64,000 nucleotides of DNA from Umbilicaria muhlenbergii (GCA_000611775.1 KK106986.1:124001-188000), one strand, 5' to 3'; positions 20,272 to 33,260 are shown, numbered from the stretch's first letter. The notes: generated by a model not told the origin, from the letters alone. A program made the numbers and translations.

Positions 20272-21704
20272 ATGAAAAAGATGGCAACCGAAAAAGAGTA
20301 ACCCCACCCTCCCCAGGCCACTCCCCCATTCCAGCGCTCCTTCCCCGCTCACTCCCATACCGCTCACTCCCCAGCTAACAAACCCCCAAGTCTCATAGCC
20401 CTCGCCCGCACCCTCGTCGCCAACGGGCCGCACAAAATCGAACCCTCCCCCAAAAGAGTGCGTGTGCTCTTCAACAAGACATGGATAGCCGACACGACGT
20501 CCGCGGTCTACGTGTGGGAGCATCCGCACTACCCGCAGTAAGCCCCTCTCTCTTCCCCCGGCCCTCACTCTAGTGTCTAATTCCCCCTTCCAACCCGCCC
20601 ATATCCACCTCGATAGAATCGAGACTCAAGATACCATCTTACGCTCCCAGATACTACCTCCCCCTCTCGGCCTTCCCCTCCCCCTCCCTCCTCTCCCCCC
20701 GCACCCCCATCCCTGCATCCCCCACCTCCACCTCCCCACCAATCGCGCACCTCTCCCGCCTCTCCCTCCCCGACCGCTCCACCGCCCCCACAACCCTGAT
20801 CTTCGCCTCCTCCCCCGATTCCACAGCCAACCCCTTGGCGGATCTAGTGCGCATCCCCTTCGCGGAGGCCGACGCCTGGTTTGAAGAAGACGAGGAGATA
20901 TACGTGCACCCGAAGGATCCGTACAAGCGGGTGGATATCTTGGCGTCGAGTAGGGAGGTCAAGGTCGACGTGGGGGGGAGGGAGGTAGCGAAGTCGCAGG
21001 GAGGGGGGGTGTGGTTGTTTGAGACGGGCTTGCCGGTTCGGTATTATTTGGAGAAGACTGCGGTGAGTGAGTCGTTTCTTGTTTTGGATGGGCGGGAGGC
21101 GTTGGGGTGAGAGTGGAGAAGGACGGGAGTTGGGAGGGAGGATTGGATTGGGGAAGCGGGGGGGTTGGAGATGGATACCTGGGCATGGATTGGGCTGATG
21201 ATGTGGGTGCGCGGAATAGGTCGATTGGTCGCTGCTTACGCCTAGTGAGACTGTGACGAGGTGTCCGTATAAGGGCGAGGCAAAGTATGTTTTGGCATCC
21301 CTCCCTGCCCCGCTTTCCTCCCTCACAATCCATACACCCATTCAAGGGCTGAGGTAGATGAAGAGAGCTGATGGGGTGAACCAGCTACTACAACCTCACA
21401 GTCGACGGGGTAGAATACAAAGACGCTATATGGTGGTACCGGTACATCCTCGTCTTCTCTTTTCCTCTTTCACCCCCAAACTGTATCCCATCGACTGACG
21501 GAGAACCAGCTACCCAACCTCGGAGTCCCTTGCCATCGCCGGACGGGTAAGTCGAACGGTCTCCTTGCGTCTCATGAGATTCTGTCGCTGTGGTTATGCA
21601 TTACTGACCCCCTCTCGCCGCCACAGCTCTGCTTCTACAACGAAAAGGTCGACATCTACATCGACGGGGTCAAGCAAGAGCGGCCAAAAACCAAATTCGG
21701 CTGA
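20272..21704 (+). CDS. DUF427 domain protein
   Basis: Seven exons give 273 aa: 20272-20297, 20391-20537, 20651-21062, 21220-21284, 21385-21441, 21510-21546, 21627-21704. The DUF427 family is a small beta-barrel fold of unknown biochemical role, often with two tandem domains. The first domain reads ARTLVANGPHK, then TSAVYVWEHPHYPQ. The linker is Pro/Ser-rich. The second has LFETGLPVRYYLEK, TRCPYKGEA and the C-terminal FYNEKVDIYIDG. These fix the splice choices. The first intron is supported by a CTAAC branch site just before the acceptor at 20390, but the start is uncertain: ATG 20272 or in-frame ATG 20281. The Pro/Ser linker comes from a C-rich stretch (20650-20830) and may vary between strains. 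The function cannot be inferred from its neighbours. Confidence 0.85.
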
Positions 21705-21839
21705 TACCATACCATACCAGTGTCTATATCACAAGTTACAACAAAGCAACGACCACCCTATCCATCTCCTGTGAACCAATCCCACTCGATACACCAAAAA
21801 AATCCTTACCCCCATCTCCCCATCTCCCCAAAACCCCCC

Positions 21840-24280
21840 TCACAAAAGCCTCCAAAAATCATCCCCCTCCTTATCCCTCCTCTCATCCTCATCCACCCCC
21901 CCCGCCCCCCCCACCCCCATAATCTCCTGATAAAACTGATCCGCCGAGTTAACCCCTTCCGATCCCGCCGGTGCCGCCGCACCCTCATCCGCCGCCCGAT
22001 TCGCATTCGCCAACTTCTCCCACAGCGGCCCGAGATTCGCATTCCGGTACGCGGCGCGGTAATGATTATCCCTCTCAAACATCAACCGCTCCTCCCTCCT
22101 CCACAACACCTTACTATGAAAAACGCCCGCGACCCCGCCCCCCCTCCTCGCCTCTCTCTCCTCCTGCACCGCCCCCCACCGCCACTCCTGCGCCTTCGGC
22201 CTCACCGCTTCCAACAGCTCGAACACCTCCGGTCGGAGCGCGGGGTCGTCGTTCAAGCAGCGGTTCATCCAGTAGATAAGCTCGGCGCTGTAGATATACG
22301 GAGAATTGAAGGAGTCGGCCGGGGTGGGGGGCCCGAACATGGCTGGGATGGGGGAGAAGACGTCGACGAGGGTTTCGGAGGGGTAGTGTTCTTGGGTGGG
22401 GGAGAGGAGGTCGTCGAGGGTGCGGCCGAGGGAGAAGATGTCGATGTGCGGGCCGGGGAGGAGGTGCGGGGGGCGGGGGACGGTGTAGCGGTTGTGGTTG
22501 TAGTGGTGGATGGCTTCGATTTCGGGGGCCTTGTAGCGGCGGACGGCGTCGTTGCCGACCGTGTATGCCAGACCTGGTTATCAAGTTTTGTTAGTTTTGG
22601 CTCTGGGCTTGCTCTCTTAATAACGTACACATCCACCGGGAAACCCCTTATTCTCCCCATACTCACACGAGCGAAAACACGAACGAACACTCGAACGGAC
22701 ACACGTACCGAAATCCGCCAACTTGGCCGTAGGATACAAGCCCGCCGGCCCCTCCTCCGGATCCGTCAACAGCACATTCTCCGGCTTCAAATCCCCATGC
22801 ACAATCTCCTCCCACCCGTCCGCCCGCACGGGTCCATCATTCCGCCCCAGCGCACAATAGCAGAGCGCGTTGGCGATACTATAGAAGATATGCCACATGA
22901 ACGCTTCAGGGAAGATGAGACTAGTGGCAATCAGTTCTCGCCTTTAAAACAAAAGAGATGATTGGAGGCAGATAAGACTTGAGATGGGATGAAATGGGGG
23001 GAAGGTAGTTGGAAAAAACATACTTATGTTCCTTATACCACTTCACGACATGGTACAAATCGCCATGATCAGCGACCTCATACGCGATGCGAAACTTCGG
23101 CTCCTCCGGCAGCGTGAGAAGATCTACATCATGCACATGCAAGGACATAGGCGGGGGTTCCAGATACGCCCACTCGAGCACCTTGATGACATTCGGACAG
23201 CCCGTCTCATTAAGTCGCCTCGTGAGATGGCCTTCGGAGTTATAGTCCTGGAACCAAAGACTCGTCATGGCCATATCCTTCGTCGCCAACCGGATAGGCT
23301 AATGGATCCAACCATCCTCTGTCAGTCCAGTCCATATCTCTCGATTCATCTCACTCAACCTTCTAAAACACCATCGAGCTCGGTTGCACCAAACTGTGCT
23401 CGGGGAAAAAGAAACCACTCACCTCCCCACCCTCCCGAAACATTTCCCAAAGAATAACCTTCCCCTGCCCCCCCCTCCCCAACGTCCTCGTCGGCCTCCA
23501 CCCCATCCCCTTCCGTCCCCTCAACCTCTCATCCGCGTCCCGGGCCAAAATCTCCCTCACCAACGACGGCGTTCCGTCCTGCCCCGGGATCCCGCGCACA
23601 TCCCGCCTTCGCACACCGAGGTAATAGTCTCGAACCGCCGGCCTCATCTGGCCTCTTTCGGCATCTCGCATGATTTTCTCCCGGAACTTCCTCGGCAAGG
23701 GCGGCACGTCCCCCTCGTCGTGCGAAGTCGTGGTCGTTGTTGGAATGGCAGGATCGTCTTCGAGGAAGCCGATGATTTGTTGTTCGATTTGCTGGGCGCG
23801 GGCTTGGGCCGCGGGGGCCCAGTCTTGTTCTGCTGCGGCTTGGTAATCGTCGCGCTGCCATGAGTAGGGGCGGCGCTGGGTCTCGACGAAGGGGGCGTCG
23901 AGCGGGCCGTATTCGGGCTCGACGAAAGCCTTGTTGGCGGGCGAATCTCCTCCCTTGAACATGGATAAGCGGAATATGGGGGCGGCTGCTCGTCCCGCTG
24001 ATGTGGGGCTTGCGTTGGCGGGTTGGGGACCTCGGGGGCCGACGTCTCGGCGGGCTTGAGTTGGTGGCGGGCGTTGGCGGGGGTTGTAGCTTGTGTCGGA
24101 GACATCGTCGAGCTGGAACCGCTGCTGGGCTGGTACGACCCATCCTGGTTGAGGACGCCTGGGTGATTGTGATTGTGATGAGTCGAGACGGAGGTTGCCA
24201 GCGATGTCTGCTAAGCTGCTAAGAGTTACCCTCTTCCCTCCGTTAGATCTGCTATGTCTGGGACGCCTGATGGGTGCCAT
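21840..24280 (-). CDS. Protein kinase (Ser/Thr type) with long disordered N-terminus
   Basis: Four exons, 24280-23423, 23298-23024, 22920-22709 and 22573-21840, encode 692 aa. The first about 260 residues are low-complexity and basic/Pro-rich. The kinase domain follows: glycine loop LGRGGQGKV (about 267), a probable ATP-binding Lys in the LATKDM strand, catalytic loop HGDLKPENVLL (about 420), DFG (about 448, split by the last intron) and APE (about 461). All catalytic residues are present, so it should be active. ATG 24280 is chosen because the longer open frame to 24334 starts with GTG. The C-terminal about 90 residues are charged. I cannot assign a specific kinase family. The + strand frames over this gene are shadows caused by GC-rich codons. 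Its 3' end is only about 135 bp from the DUF427 3' end, so the two are convergent. Confidence 0.9.
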
Positions 24281-24710
24281 GTTGTCAGTATCCTCCAAGT
24301 CGATGGCGCTAATTGATATTGTAAAGGTAGGCACTGTACTGGTCTTGGAAGGAGATTGTTAGTTGTTGGAGGAGACCCCTCGAAGGTCGCATGATAGAGC
24401 ATTGTCGATCATAAAGATTTCGCCGGATTCGGGACAAGCAGAGCATCATCATAAAGGAAGCACTACTCTACCCTACATACAACACAGTTCGGGAACATCC
24501 CTACCGTAGAAAGGCTCGCATTCCAAAGTTAGCTGAAAGCATTACCGTTTGCGTCGCGAAATCGATGCCTCGAAGCAAAAAGCAAGGAATAAGGAAAATT
24601 ATCATAGTGTAGCACCGGAACCTCGCATGATCTGTCCATGACTATGATATATCATTGCCTACATGAAGAAGTATATGTGATGGATGTAAGCAATAAAGTG
24701 CGCTCGCTCT
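24281..24710. other. Intergenic between kinase and aldo-keto reductase
   Basis: These 430 bp hold the kinase promoter/5' UTR and the 3' UTR of the aldo-keto reductase (both on the minus strand). No other feature is seen. Confidence 0.6.
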
Positions 24711-25970
24711 CTAGAATCTTCTTGTCAGCGTCGCGGGCTTGTTACCCAACACCTCGTCAATCTCCTTCATGATTTCGTCGGTCAACTTAGGCACCACATC
24801 CAGAGCCCTAACGCTCTTATGAACCTGTTCGACTTTTGATGCACCAGTAATGGCACTAGAAACGTGAGGGTTCTTCAGTACCCAAGCCATGGCGAGGGCT
24901 GCTTGATCACATCCCACTTTGTCCGCAATCGGCTGCGAATAATGTCAGTCCACCAGCGAAGCGAGGAATGCTAAAGACAATAAACTTGCCTTCAGCTTCT
25001 TGACCTGTTCAATCTCTTTTTTCCAATTCTCATCTCCGAACCTCTTGTTCATCATTTTCGTAAAGCTGTCCTTGCTGGTGGCCAGTCTACTATCTTCTGG
25101 AATACCATCATTGTACTTGCCAGTCAAGATGCCAATCTTCAAGGGGCTGAAGATGGTCAACCCGGTTCCATAGTGCTCATAAAGCAGCACATAGTCCTTC
25201 TCCACCCTCTCCCGAGCGAGCATATTATATTGCGGCTGCTCCATGAGCGGTCCGATCATGTTCAGCTTATCGGCGAATCTCCAAGCGGTCGCGATCTCAT
25301 CAGCGTTCCATTCCGAAGTGCCCCAATAGAATGCCTTGCCGGTATCAATGAGGTGGTTGAAGGCTCGAACCGTCTCCTCGATGGGCGTATTCCGGTCAGG
25401 TCGGTGGGCATACACAAGGTCGACTAGTGTCGTTAGTTTCGCACCCAAACCATTTGAGTGTGGGGCCAGGCATACCGTAGTCAAGCTGCAACCGCTTCAG
25501 ACTTGCATTGAGTCCCTCGACGAGATGCTTGCGCGACAAGCCGCCGTTGTTGACTGGGTTGTCACCGAATGCACCTCCCCAATTGATCTTGGTCGATATA
25601 ACAAGGTCATTGCGTTTCCACCTAGGACAGGTCGCCCTCAGTAACCCAAAGCGCAAAATACAATCTCGACCGTACGTACCCAAACTTCTTGATTGCCTCA
25701 CCCATCACAATCTCCGACTGACCCTCGGCGTAGCCCTCGGCGCAGTCGAAGAAGTTGATGCCTGCATCATAGGCGGCCTTCATGCAAGAAAAAGCTCCCT
25801 CTGGAGAATCATATAAGCGGCCAATAGCATTTTCACGAAGGATCAAGGGAGGTACCATTTCCAACATGACCACCATAAGTGAGCCAACCTCCAAGAGAAA
25901 TGGCGGAAACTTGGAGACCCGACCTTCCCAGGAACCGGTACTGCATCTTAGGGAGGTCGTCTGAAGCCAT
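24711..25970 (-). CDS. Aldo-keto reductase, voltage-gated K+ channel beta-subunit type
   Basis: Five exons, 25970-25856, 25800-25680, 25621-25476, 25423-24990 and 24932-24711, encode 345 aa, typical for the Kv-beta/AKR6 group. It is an NADPH-dependent reductase of aldehydes and ketones, cytosolic. The TIM-barrel starts [16 protein letters not shown]. The catalytic Asp and Tyr are in NFFDCAEGY, the catalytic Lys in [10 protein letters not shown] and the His in VYAHRPD. The NADP-binding end includes [13 protein letters not shown]. The last intron (24933-24989) is a GC-AG intron with the strong consensus AAG|GCAAGT on the minus strand; using it joins two conserved segments exactly. The other introns are 52-58 nt GT-AG. 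This is the last intact gene before the AT-rich island. Confidence 0.92.
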
Positions 25971-26900
25971 TTCGCTTGTATGATCGTGAGGTTCCCTGTT
26001 CCAAAAGTATTAATCGTATAAGGACGCAAGACGATTACTTTTCGTAGCGCGTGAGATTTCTTATACCACCGGTGGGAAAGAATCAAGCGTAGCTTTGTAC
26101 GTGGTACCAGTGATGTACGAGTACCTCGAGGTACCGCGACAAAGCGGCGCCTGCCCGCAACATCGGCTTAATGGCGGGGTTTAGGGGTTTAGGCTGAAGT
26201 GGGGTGGGGAAGCGAGGGAATCTTTCATCCCACCATATCACTAATTATCCATCGCTCTCCGCCTTCAGGTGACCGCCATGCCCAGCTATGACTGTGACCT
26301 GATTGAATTGCTGCGCCTACTTCCTTTTCACTTCTCCAAAACAGCTTCCAAAAAGGCCTCGAAAAGCAACTTCCCAAAAGGACTCACAAATGCATATTCA
26401 TAACTCACTTGTATGACTACCATAAAGATTATTATCACTATCTATATGAAGCGTGTTAAACCCGAATTCGCTGGGTTAGGGTCAGCCGGGGTATTATAGT
26501 GCATCGTAGATGGGTGGTAGGTATACAAGAGCGTGTCCTTATTCAGTATGGACTCCATCTTCACGTTGAGGCAAGCCGCTCCATGTAGCCGGCGCCACTC
26601 GCAAATGCAGGGTTTTCATCGCCACAACTCCTCAGATAGGAATCGCAAGCTCCTCATCCGGCAAGAATTCCCAAGATGTATTGTGCTATAATCAGGAGTA
26701 ATGAAAGATACATTAAGGGGAAGGGGGGGTAGCGAAAATGATCTTGGCATTATCTCAGCGTTCTCATCTCACCAACATGATCATGACATACTCTTATTTG
26801 TGTGACTGTCTTGCCATAGAAACTATTGTAGAGGCAACAGAGCTCAAATTGAAGACAATCATAAGATAATAATTTAACTAAGACATCTTATTCATTTAAG
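25971..26900. other. Transition from gene space to AT-rich island
   Basis: This contains the aldo-keto reductase promoter side and then unassigned sequence in which GC content falls and ATCATGA-like words begin. The final five bases (TTAAG, 26896-26900) are the probable left target-site copy of element B. Confidence 0.6.
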
Positions 26901-27182
26901 TGTAAGGAGGTGGGTGTACGACGGTCGTCGTAGTGGTGTTTGAACGGGGTGTCGTAGGCAATATAGTCACGATGGGGTCAATGCAATGGTTATACGTCTT
27001 CTATTCAGTGGCAAAACTGATTGCTGAGGAAGCAGGTTTCTGAACCTCCTTGTGAAGAGTTTTACTTGATGCCAAGGCGCTAGGCGCTGAGTCATCATAT
27101 CTATATAATGTCGTACTATAGTGTCATACTATAATGTCATATTAGTGTCGTACTGTCGTACTATTATATGATGACCCTGACA
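26901..27182 (-). repeat. LTR of element B (3' LTR)
   Basis: On the minus strand it begins TGTCAGGG and ends CCTTACA. It is the least mutated of the four LTRs of this family and keeps many CpG sites that are TpG or CpA in the partner LTR. Confidence 0.92.
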
Positions 27183-27662
27183 CAGCATTCCCCTTCTCAT
27201 GACGCCGTCCCCGGGGCCAACTGAATGCTCATAAACCTTGTTATGATGTCATAACAGTTGAGGTTGTAGGGTGGTCACATGAGACTGCACTAGAGTAAAG
27301 CTGATCACGTGCCCTCACTTAATTGTGATGATATCACGCCTGGCAGTAAGTTCTTCTTCATAACATAAACATCAAGATCATGTTTACTGTAAGTTCAAAA
27401 CGCCCTTCCCTTTGTGCTTATTCTTCATCATTTGTCTAGTGTTTGTCTTACAACATGTTGTCATACATCCCACGGCTTTTCCGCAGCTCATTGGGTGATC
27501 AGGTGACTTCATGATGTCATCCTCATTACAAAGGTGTTCACCTCATGAAGGGAGCATCATGAAGCTTGCAGCTCATGACTCAACATTCTTGCAGTGTCAT
27601 ACTTCCTGTCATACATGTATGGATGCTAACATGGTATATAGTCAATCAATATTTGAATGATT

Positions 27663-28208
27663 GAACCCACGGCCGCAGACAACAGTGAAGACTCACCTTC
27701 ATCAGGGAAGCCTGTTGATCTCTGAGCTCAATGTGATGAGGAGGGCTCTGAGTCAGAGTCAGCAAGTGAAACTGTGATGATCAACACCTTCAGAAAGAGA
27801 TGAGGAAACAGGATGATAAAACTGACTGTTCAACATCTGAAGAGGGTCAGGTGTTTATCTTTAAATGACATCTTCAACAGCAGTTCCTGCTCTGTGTGAT
27901 GTCATGATGATACCTCACTGCTGATGCACATGCAGCAGGGTCATCATCATGAGTGTGTGATTTAAGAGAACCTCAGTCACATGCTGTCAGATACTGCTCA
28001 CTGTGACTCTTGCAGAAAGATTGAAGTTGATCAGTGCTTCATGTCACAGGTCAATTCAGCCTGCACTCATTACACATCACTTCACAACTTTCATGATCAA
28101 TGCATGATGAAGCTTCTGATCATCACTGCCTCAGCCTCTGAGAGCTTTGATGTTGTTGTTTCATGCATGCATGCTTATGATAACAGGAGGAATGATGACA
28201 CACTGTAA
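27663..28208 (+). pseudogene. Antisense Cys-rich frame near the 3' LTR of element B
   Basis: The frame runs opposite to pol and is conserved with the same frame in element C (50235-49696). It reads a Ser/Glu-rich segment (about NSEDSPSSGKPVDL), then a C-terminal Cys-rich part with HCDSC followed by further Cys and the end DVVV. It has internal stops at four places that are shared with C, so it is not expressible as it stands. No ATG lies at the 5' end; the first ATG of the uninterrupted 3' part is 27981. The spacing of Cys residues resembles a small zinc cluster. Function unknown. Confidence 0.5.
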
Positions 28209-28980
28209 ATCTGCCTTTTCTAATCCCCTTTTGTTTTGTTTCATTTAGTATGAATATGATGTACTTGTCATACCTATGACATTTTGTCATATTGTCATAT
28301 ATACAACATTTTGCTGTACTGCTGTATTGTTGCACTGTTGTACTATTAATATGTTAATTGTTGTATAACACTTAACAGCTGATCAATTCCTCATGCTGTC
28401 ATCTTTTATCAATCATTATTAACACTCTTCACACTCTCTGCAGCTGCTTCTCAACATGAGTTTCTTAACTTTCTTAAGATTAAAATGTGTTAATTCAGTA
28501 GTTCTGAGGAACTCATTTAAATCCTTGCTGTCTTGCTGAAAAGCACTGCTCATGCTCTCTGCATCCTCAACACTCATTAATCTCATCATCATCAAGAGTA
28601 TATTGAACTCTGTGAGCAGCACTGTGTTGAGGAGATGAGGTCAAAGACTTCATTAAACAATGAAGAAGAGTTTAAGATAATAAAAGACAAGTAGATAAAT
28701 GAGGATGACTTAACACAACACTGATGAAAAGTTGAGTGCAAGATGTTGATCTCAAGTTCATTTTAATCTTCAGACTTGAAATGAAATACTTTTGCACTTG
28801 AGTGTTCTCTGATTCTCTGCAATGTGACATGTCAGTGATAATGTAATTCATGCAGTAATCTTATTAAAGATCTTGTTGTAACATCATAACATCATAACCT
28901 CTGTTGTACTTATCATAGAGCACAGGCTCTGTCATAAAAGATTAAGTTAACAAAGCTGACAAAGTTTTCAGTTCTTAAGA

Positions 28981-29142
28981 CTCATGACTTTTGTGACAGC
29001 TTCTTAATCAACCTTGAAGAGTTACATCTTAAAGCTCATGACTTTTGTAACAGCTTCTTAATCAACCTCAAAGAGTCACATCTTAAAGCTCATGACTTTT
29101 GTGACAGCTTCTCAATTAATTTTAAAGAGTCACATCATACAG
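28981..29142 (-). repeat. 54-bp tandem repeats (about 3 units) after the chromodomain of B
   Basis: Units contain the word CATGACTTTTGTGACAGCTT. The homologous array in element C has six units (48662-48985). On the coding strand each unit is 18 codons long and in frame with the chromodomain. Confidence 0.8.
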
Positions 29143-29149
29143 CTCACCT

Positions 29150-30560
29150 GAATTTCAGTTTATCAAGATTGTCAGCATGAAATTTTCACATTTTTGCCTT
29201 TACATTGTGAATGAAGTGTGTTGATTCTCATGTGTCATCTCACACCTGATCTGTCAGCTTTCATTTGATGAGGTATTGAAGCCTGTCATCATGAACATGA
29301 TTATTCACAATTGCCTTGACTTCTCACTTATTATCTCAGTTGAGTAGTAGGTCTTTTCCTGTTAATGCAGAGAACACATGACATGTGCCTCAAAATGACT
29401 TCAATAAAGTGATGTTGAATACATTATAGATGTTTTGATCCTCTGAGAGGTCAAGTTCATATGATGATTGACTTATCACATGTCATATCATGAATGAGCT
29501 GAGTTTTTTTCAATGCAGTTTCTTCATCTGTTTATTCACTGACACATTTTTTTCATTAATCAGTATTAAATCACCTTCTTTGAATGTTATCTCTGTTCAG
29601 CATTGATTATAATAGTTTGCATACATCTTGTTAACCTGTCATAGCTGCTCTTGAGCTGTTGCAATTTAATTTTGAAGCTGCTGTGCATCTGCATAAGATC
29701 TTATTTGTTCATGTGAGTGCTGTATAAACAGTCTACTTAAACTCATCTGAGGATCTCACTTTAAATTAAGCTGAAAGGGGCTCTTTCCTGTAGCAGCATG
29801 TATGAAGTTGTTGTATGAGAACTTCATGCAGAGTAAAAGCTTAACTCAGTTCTCTTGCTGCTCATTAATGAATATGTGTAAATACATCTTCAGAGACTGG
29901 TTCTGCCTCTTTGTTTGATCATCAGTTTGCAGGTGAAAAGCTGTTGACATGTTATGACAGCACTGCATGTGAAAGCAGAAGTTGATTCATTGCTTTAATG
30001 TAAAAAGTTTATCTCTGTCTGTGATTAAGACTTTTGACACATCATGATGCTTAATAAAGTGTCCTGAATAAACACTTCAATGAAGTCAGCAACTGACATT
30101 GTCTTCTGTATAAGAATATAATGAGTCATTTTGATCAACTTATTAATTATGATGAGGATTAAATCTCATGTCATACTTTTATATGTGCTGCTCAGTGGCA
30201 GGTCTGTAATGAAGTTCATTATCATTATATGTCACAGCTCAGTTGAGACTGACAATGAGTTTAATAATTTGTATGATTTATGATGAGCTGACTTCACCTT
30301 TTGGCATTTGACACAGTCATGACAGTAACATCATACATCTCTGACAGCATCAGATTAATCATAAGATTACTGCATTAATTCTGTAATTCTTGACTTCCTG
30401 AAATGATCTGCAAAGACATCATCATGAAATCAACTGATCACTGCATTGTGAAGAGCAGAGTTTTGTGAAATGTAGACTTTACTGTTGTAGTGTACAACAT
30501 CATTTATTTCTTGTCAACATTTTCATATATTTGACAGTATAGATGTCATATTTGACTGCA
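29150..30560 (-). pseudogene. Integrase and chromodomain of element B, degraded
   Basis: Read leftwards, the integrase zinc-binding region, DDE core and C-terminal chromodomain (about 29350-29165) are recognisable by alignment to element C. All Trp codons of the chromodomain read TGA. There is no usable frame longer than about 80 codons. Confidence 0.75.
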
Positions 30561-30944
30561 TCTCTGATGTCATAATCATCTCAGAGTTCATGTTTATATT
30601 CATATTTATCATCTCAGACTCAGTCAAGTTGTTTTTATCCTTGAGAGGAGTAGTTAATCCCTGTTATACTCATCATATCAAATCATCTTTCAACTGCTCA
30701 GTACAAATCACATGTTTAAGTTGTTTAATAAACATTCTTATATAAGCTGTTATCTCCTCACCTATTGATGAGTGAGTAAACATGAGTTGAAGTGCTTCAA
30801 CAGTGTCAGCAGAAGCACTATCCTCAATTTGAAGATTAATAAAAATATGACTTGCATCATCATTCATAACTGCAGTGTTTGCTGAGTTATTCTTGATTGA
30901 GTGCTGCTGAGGCTCTGCATATTTAAATTCTCTTATTCAGTCAC

Positions 30945-31290
30945 AGCTTGCTTCTTAAGCATGTAGATCATGAACTGCTGATGTTTCAATTGTATCACTG
31001 ACTTCAGTATTCATCATATTGATATATTCATCATGACTTGCTTCTTCTTGAGCAGATAAATTTCACACTGCTGATGTTTTGATGAGATCATCATCTTCAG
31101 TAATCATCATACTGAGTAGGTGATGCACTGCTGATGTTTCAATGATATCACTGACTTCATTTGACATGACACTCTCATCATTTTCATTACAGCTTGTTTC
31201 TTTTTAAGCAGGTAGATTTCACACTGCTGATGTTTTAATGAGATCATCATCTTCAGTGTTCATCATACTGATAGTATTCATTGTGACAGA
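30945..31290 (-). repeat. About 90-bp tandem units between RNase H and integrase of B
   Basis: Repeats of the word CTGATGTTT with ATCATCTTCAGT and TTCTTGAGCAG-like stretches. They are homologous to the three 90-bp units of element C (46583-46852). B appears to have one more, imperfect, unit. Confidence 0.65.
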
Positions 31291-31551
31291 TATAATGTTC
31301 TCTTGTTGTAACTTCTGTCATACTGAGTGTTTTAACTGCAGTGTCATTGCAGCAAGTGTGTATAATTTCTTTTACACTGACTTATAATTCTTGCTTCCTA
31401 AATGGAAGGACTGTCACACTATTTCAGCAGCAGTTGAGGTATTGACAGTCTTCAGCAGTTCATAATCAGGCTGTCTTGATAAATCATCAGCAGAGTTCTT
31501 CTTGCCTTCTTAATATGTGACTTTGAAGTCATATTCAGCAAGCTTCTCAGC

Positions 31552-32006
31552 TGTAAGCGTATTATCATGAGGTAATATCTTAACTAAGGAATTATGAAGC
31601 TATGTGACAATAATGACTTAAACTTATAGTTGATGATTCACAATAGTATGATATTGCTAGTAAGTAGAGAATTATTGTTAAGAAAGAAAGTGAGACATAC
31701 TCTGATCTCATAATATATCTCTTCTGAAGTTAACCTGCTTGAGGAAGATTTCATGAAGCAGTCACCTCAGTGAAGCTGTCTTCATGAGGTGTTCATTACT
31801 GAATCACACTTTCATGAGGTGTCATCAATGATGTTAACTTCTTTAATCACTTTTATGAAGTGCTGAGAGTGATGTTTATTAATTGAGCTCCCTCATGAGG
31901 TTGATTCATTAGTGAAAGTTACCTTCATAAGATTACATTGTTGTTAAACATAATCTTTCCTATTCTGAACTAGCACCTGATGAGTTTCATACATTGAATG
32001 CTCACA
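31552..32006 (-). repeat. LTR of element D (3' LTR)
   Basis: 455 bp, same length as 38122-38576; the differences noticed are C/T or G/A transitions. Confidence 0.9.
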
Positions 32007-32439
32007 TTGTCCCCCCCCTTCAAAGGCTCATGCCTTCATGAGTATGATGACATTCACAGTTGCAAGCCTTCACTGAGAAGTGCTTCACAATACATCAATA
32101 ACAGTTAAAAAAAATGACTCTGTAGGTCAGAAAAAAAAAATTAAAATTGTAAAAAAAAATATGTTGTGAAGCTCATTAAAACTCAGTGAGAAAAAAAGTC
32201 TCCCTTCACAAGATGTTTATGAAGTTATGATTAATTTATACACTGACTCAGTGTTCATGATGATTGTTACTCATTTGTGAGCCTGTTCAGCTGTTCATGA
32301 GGTCATTCAGATTCACTTTGTCAAGCATCATGAATGACTTCATGTGAGTCATAAGGTCAGAGTTTTCACTGTCAGCAATCTTCACAACTTCAACCCTCTC
32401 ACCCTCATCAGGTAAGTTCATGATAATGATTCTTATGAT

Positions 32440-32594
32440 GCACTCTTATGATGTTTGCTCTCATGATGCTTGTCTTTGTGATGCTTGCCTTTGTGATGCT
32501 TGCCTTCATGATGCTTGCCTTCATGATGCTTGCCTTCATGATGCTTGTCTTCATGATGCTTGCCTTCATGATGCTTGCCTTCACAGTGCTTTTT
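32440..32594. repeat. 15-bp minisatellite (about 10 units)
   Basis: Units of CTTGCCTTCATGATG with few variants. They lie in the 3' non-pol part of element D. On the + strand the unit is five codons (CLHDA), which keeps a 130-codon frame open by repetition alone. Confidence 0.9.
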
Positions 32595-33079
32595 TGCTAA
32601 CAGTGATACAGCTCATCATGTTTCACATCAGTCATACAATCAATGCTCTCAGGCAAATCATTTATGATTTTCATTTATTTCCTCTGTTCATGCAGGCTGA
32701 TGATGAGGCCTCATGCAATCATATTTTTCATGAGGTCACCCTTCACAAAGAGCCTCAGCTTCATGACTGTGTTGTCTTGCAGCAGCTCATTCAACTCACT
32801 GATCATGAGTAAGATCATGAAGTGATCTGTAAATGACCTTCATGATCACTTTTCATGAGAATGCTTCATGAAGACTGAAGACATTCCTCCTCAGATCTGT
32901 GAGCTGTGTGTTGCTGTCATCACAGATCACAACTTTAATTATTTTAAGAATTGTTTCCTCTCTCTTCATGTCATCAAGTGCATGAAGTGCCTTCAGCACA
33001 TCAGTAAAGCCTGTGTCTTCCTGTGTATGACTTTATGATATGTTTTCATGAGATGCTTTTGTTAACTGTTCACAGCTTC

Positions 33080-33260
33080 ATTTTCATCATCTCTGACCTC
33101 ATCATCTTCCTCACAGAAACTGAGTTCATCTTCACCTCTGCCTCTGCCCTCAGTCAACCCTGACCCTGAGGGTCACAAGGAGGCGCGCAAGGCGTGTAAG
33201 TGAAAGAAATGCTGAGTGAGCAAGACTCACAAAGCTGCTGTGACTGCTGTTTAAACTTGA
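33080..33260 (+). pseudogene. Possible antisense coding remnant in 3' part of element D
   Basis: Opposite to pol, a Ser/Pro-rich stretch is followed by SVNPDPEGHKEARKACK and a Lys/Cys-rich tail interrupted by TGA. It still holds CpG-rich codons (around 33181-33200), unlike its surroundings. It has the same location (between chromodomain and 3' LTR) as the antisense frame of B and C. The assignment as coding is tentative. Confidence 0.35.

Noticed and set aside
21720-22961. A 413-codon + strand frame, Pro/Ile-rich
   Set aside because: Antisense shadow of the kinase gene. The minus strand has the kinase catalytic motifs and consistent introns.
24281-24334. N-terminal extension of the kinase to 24334
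   Set aside because: The extension begins with GTG, not ATG; the first ATG in frame is 24280.
32420-32812. A 130-codon + strand gene rich in CLHDA repeats
   Set aside because: The openness comes from a 15-bp minisatellite in the 3' region of element D; no independent coding evidence in the flanks.
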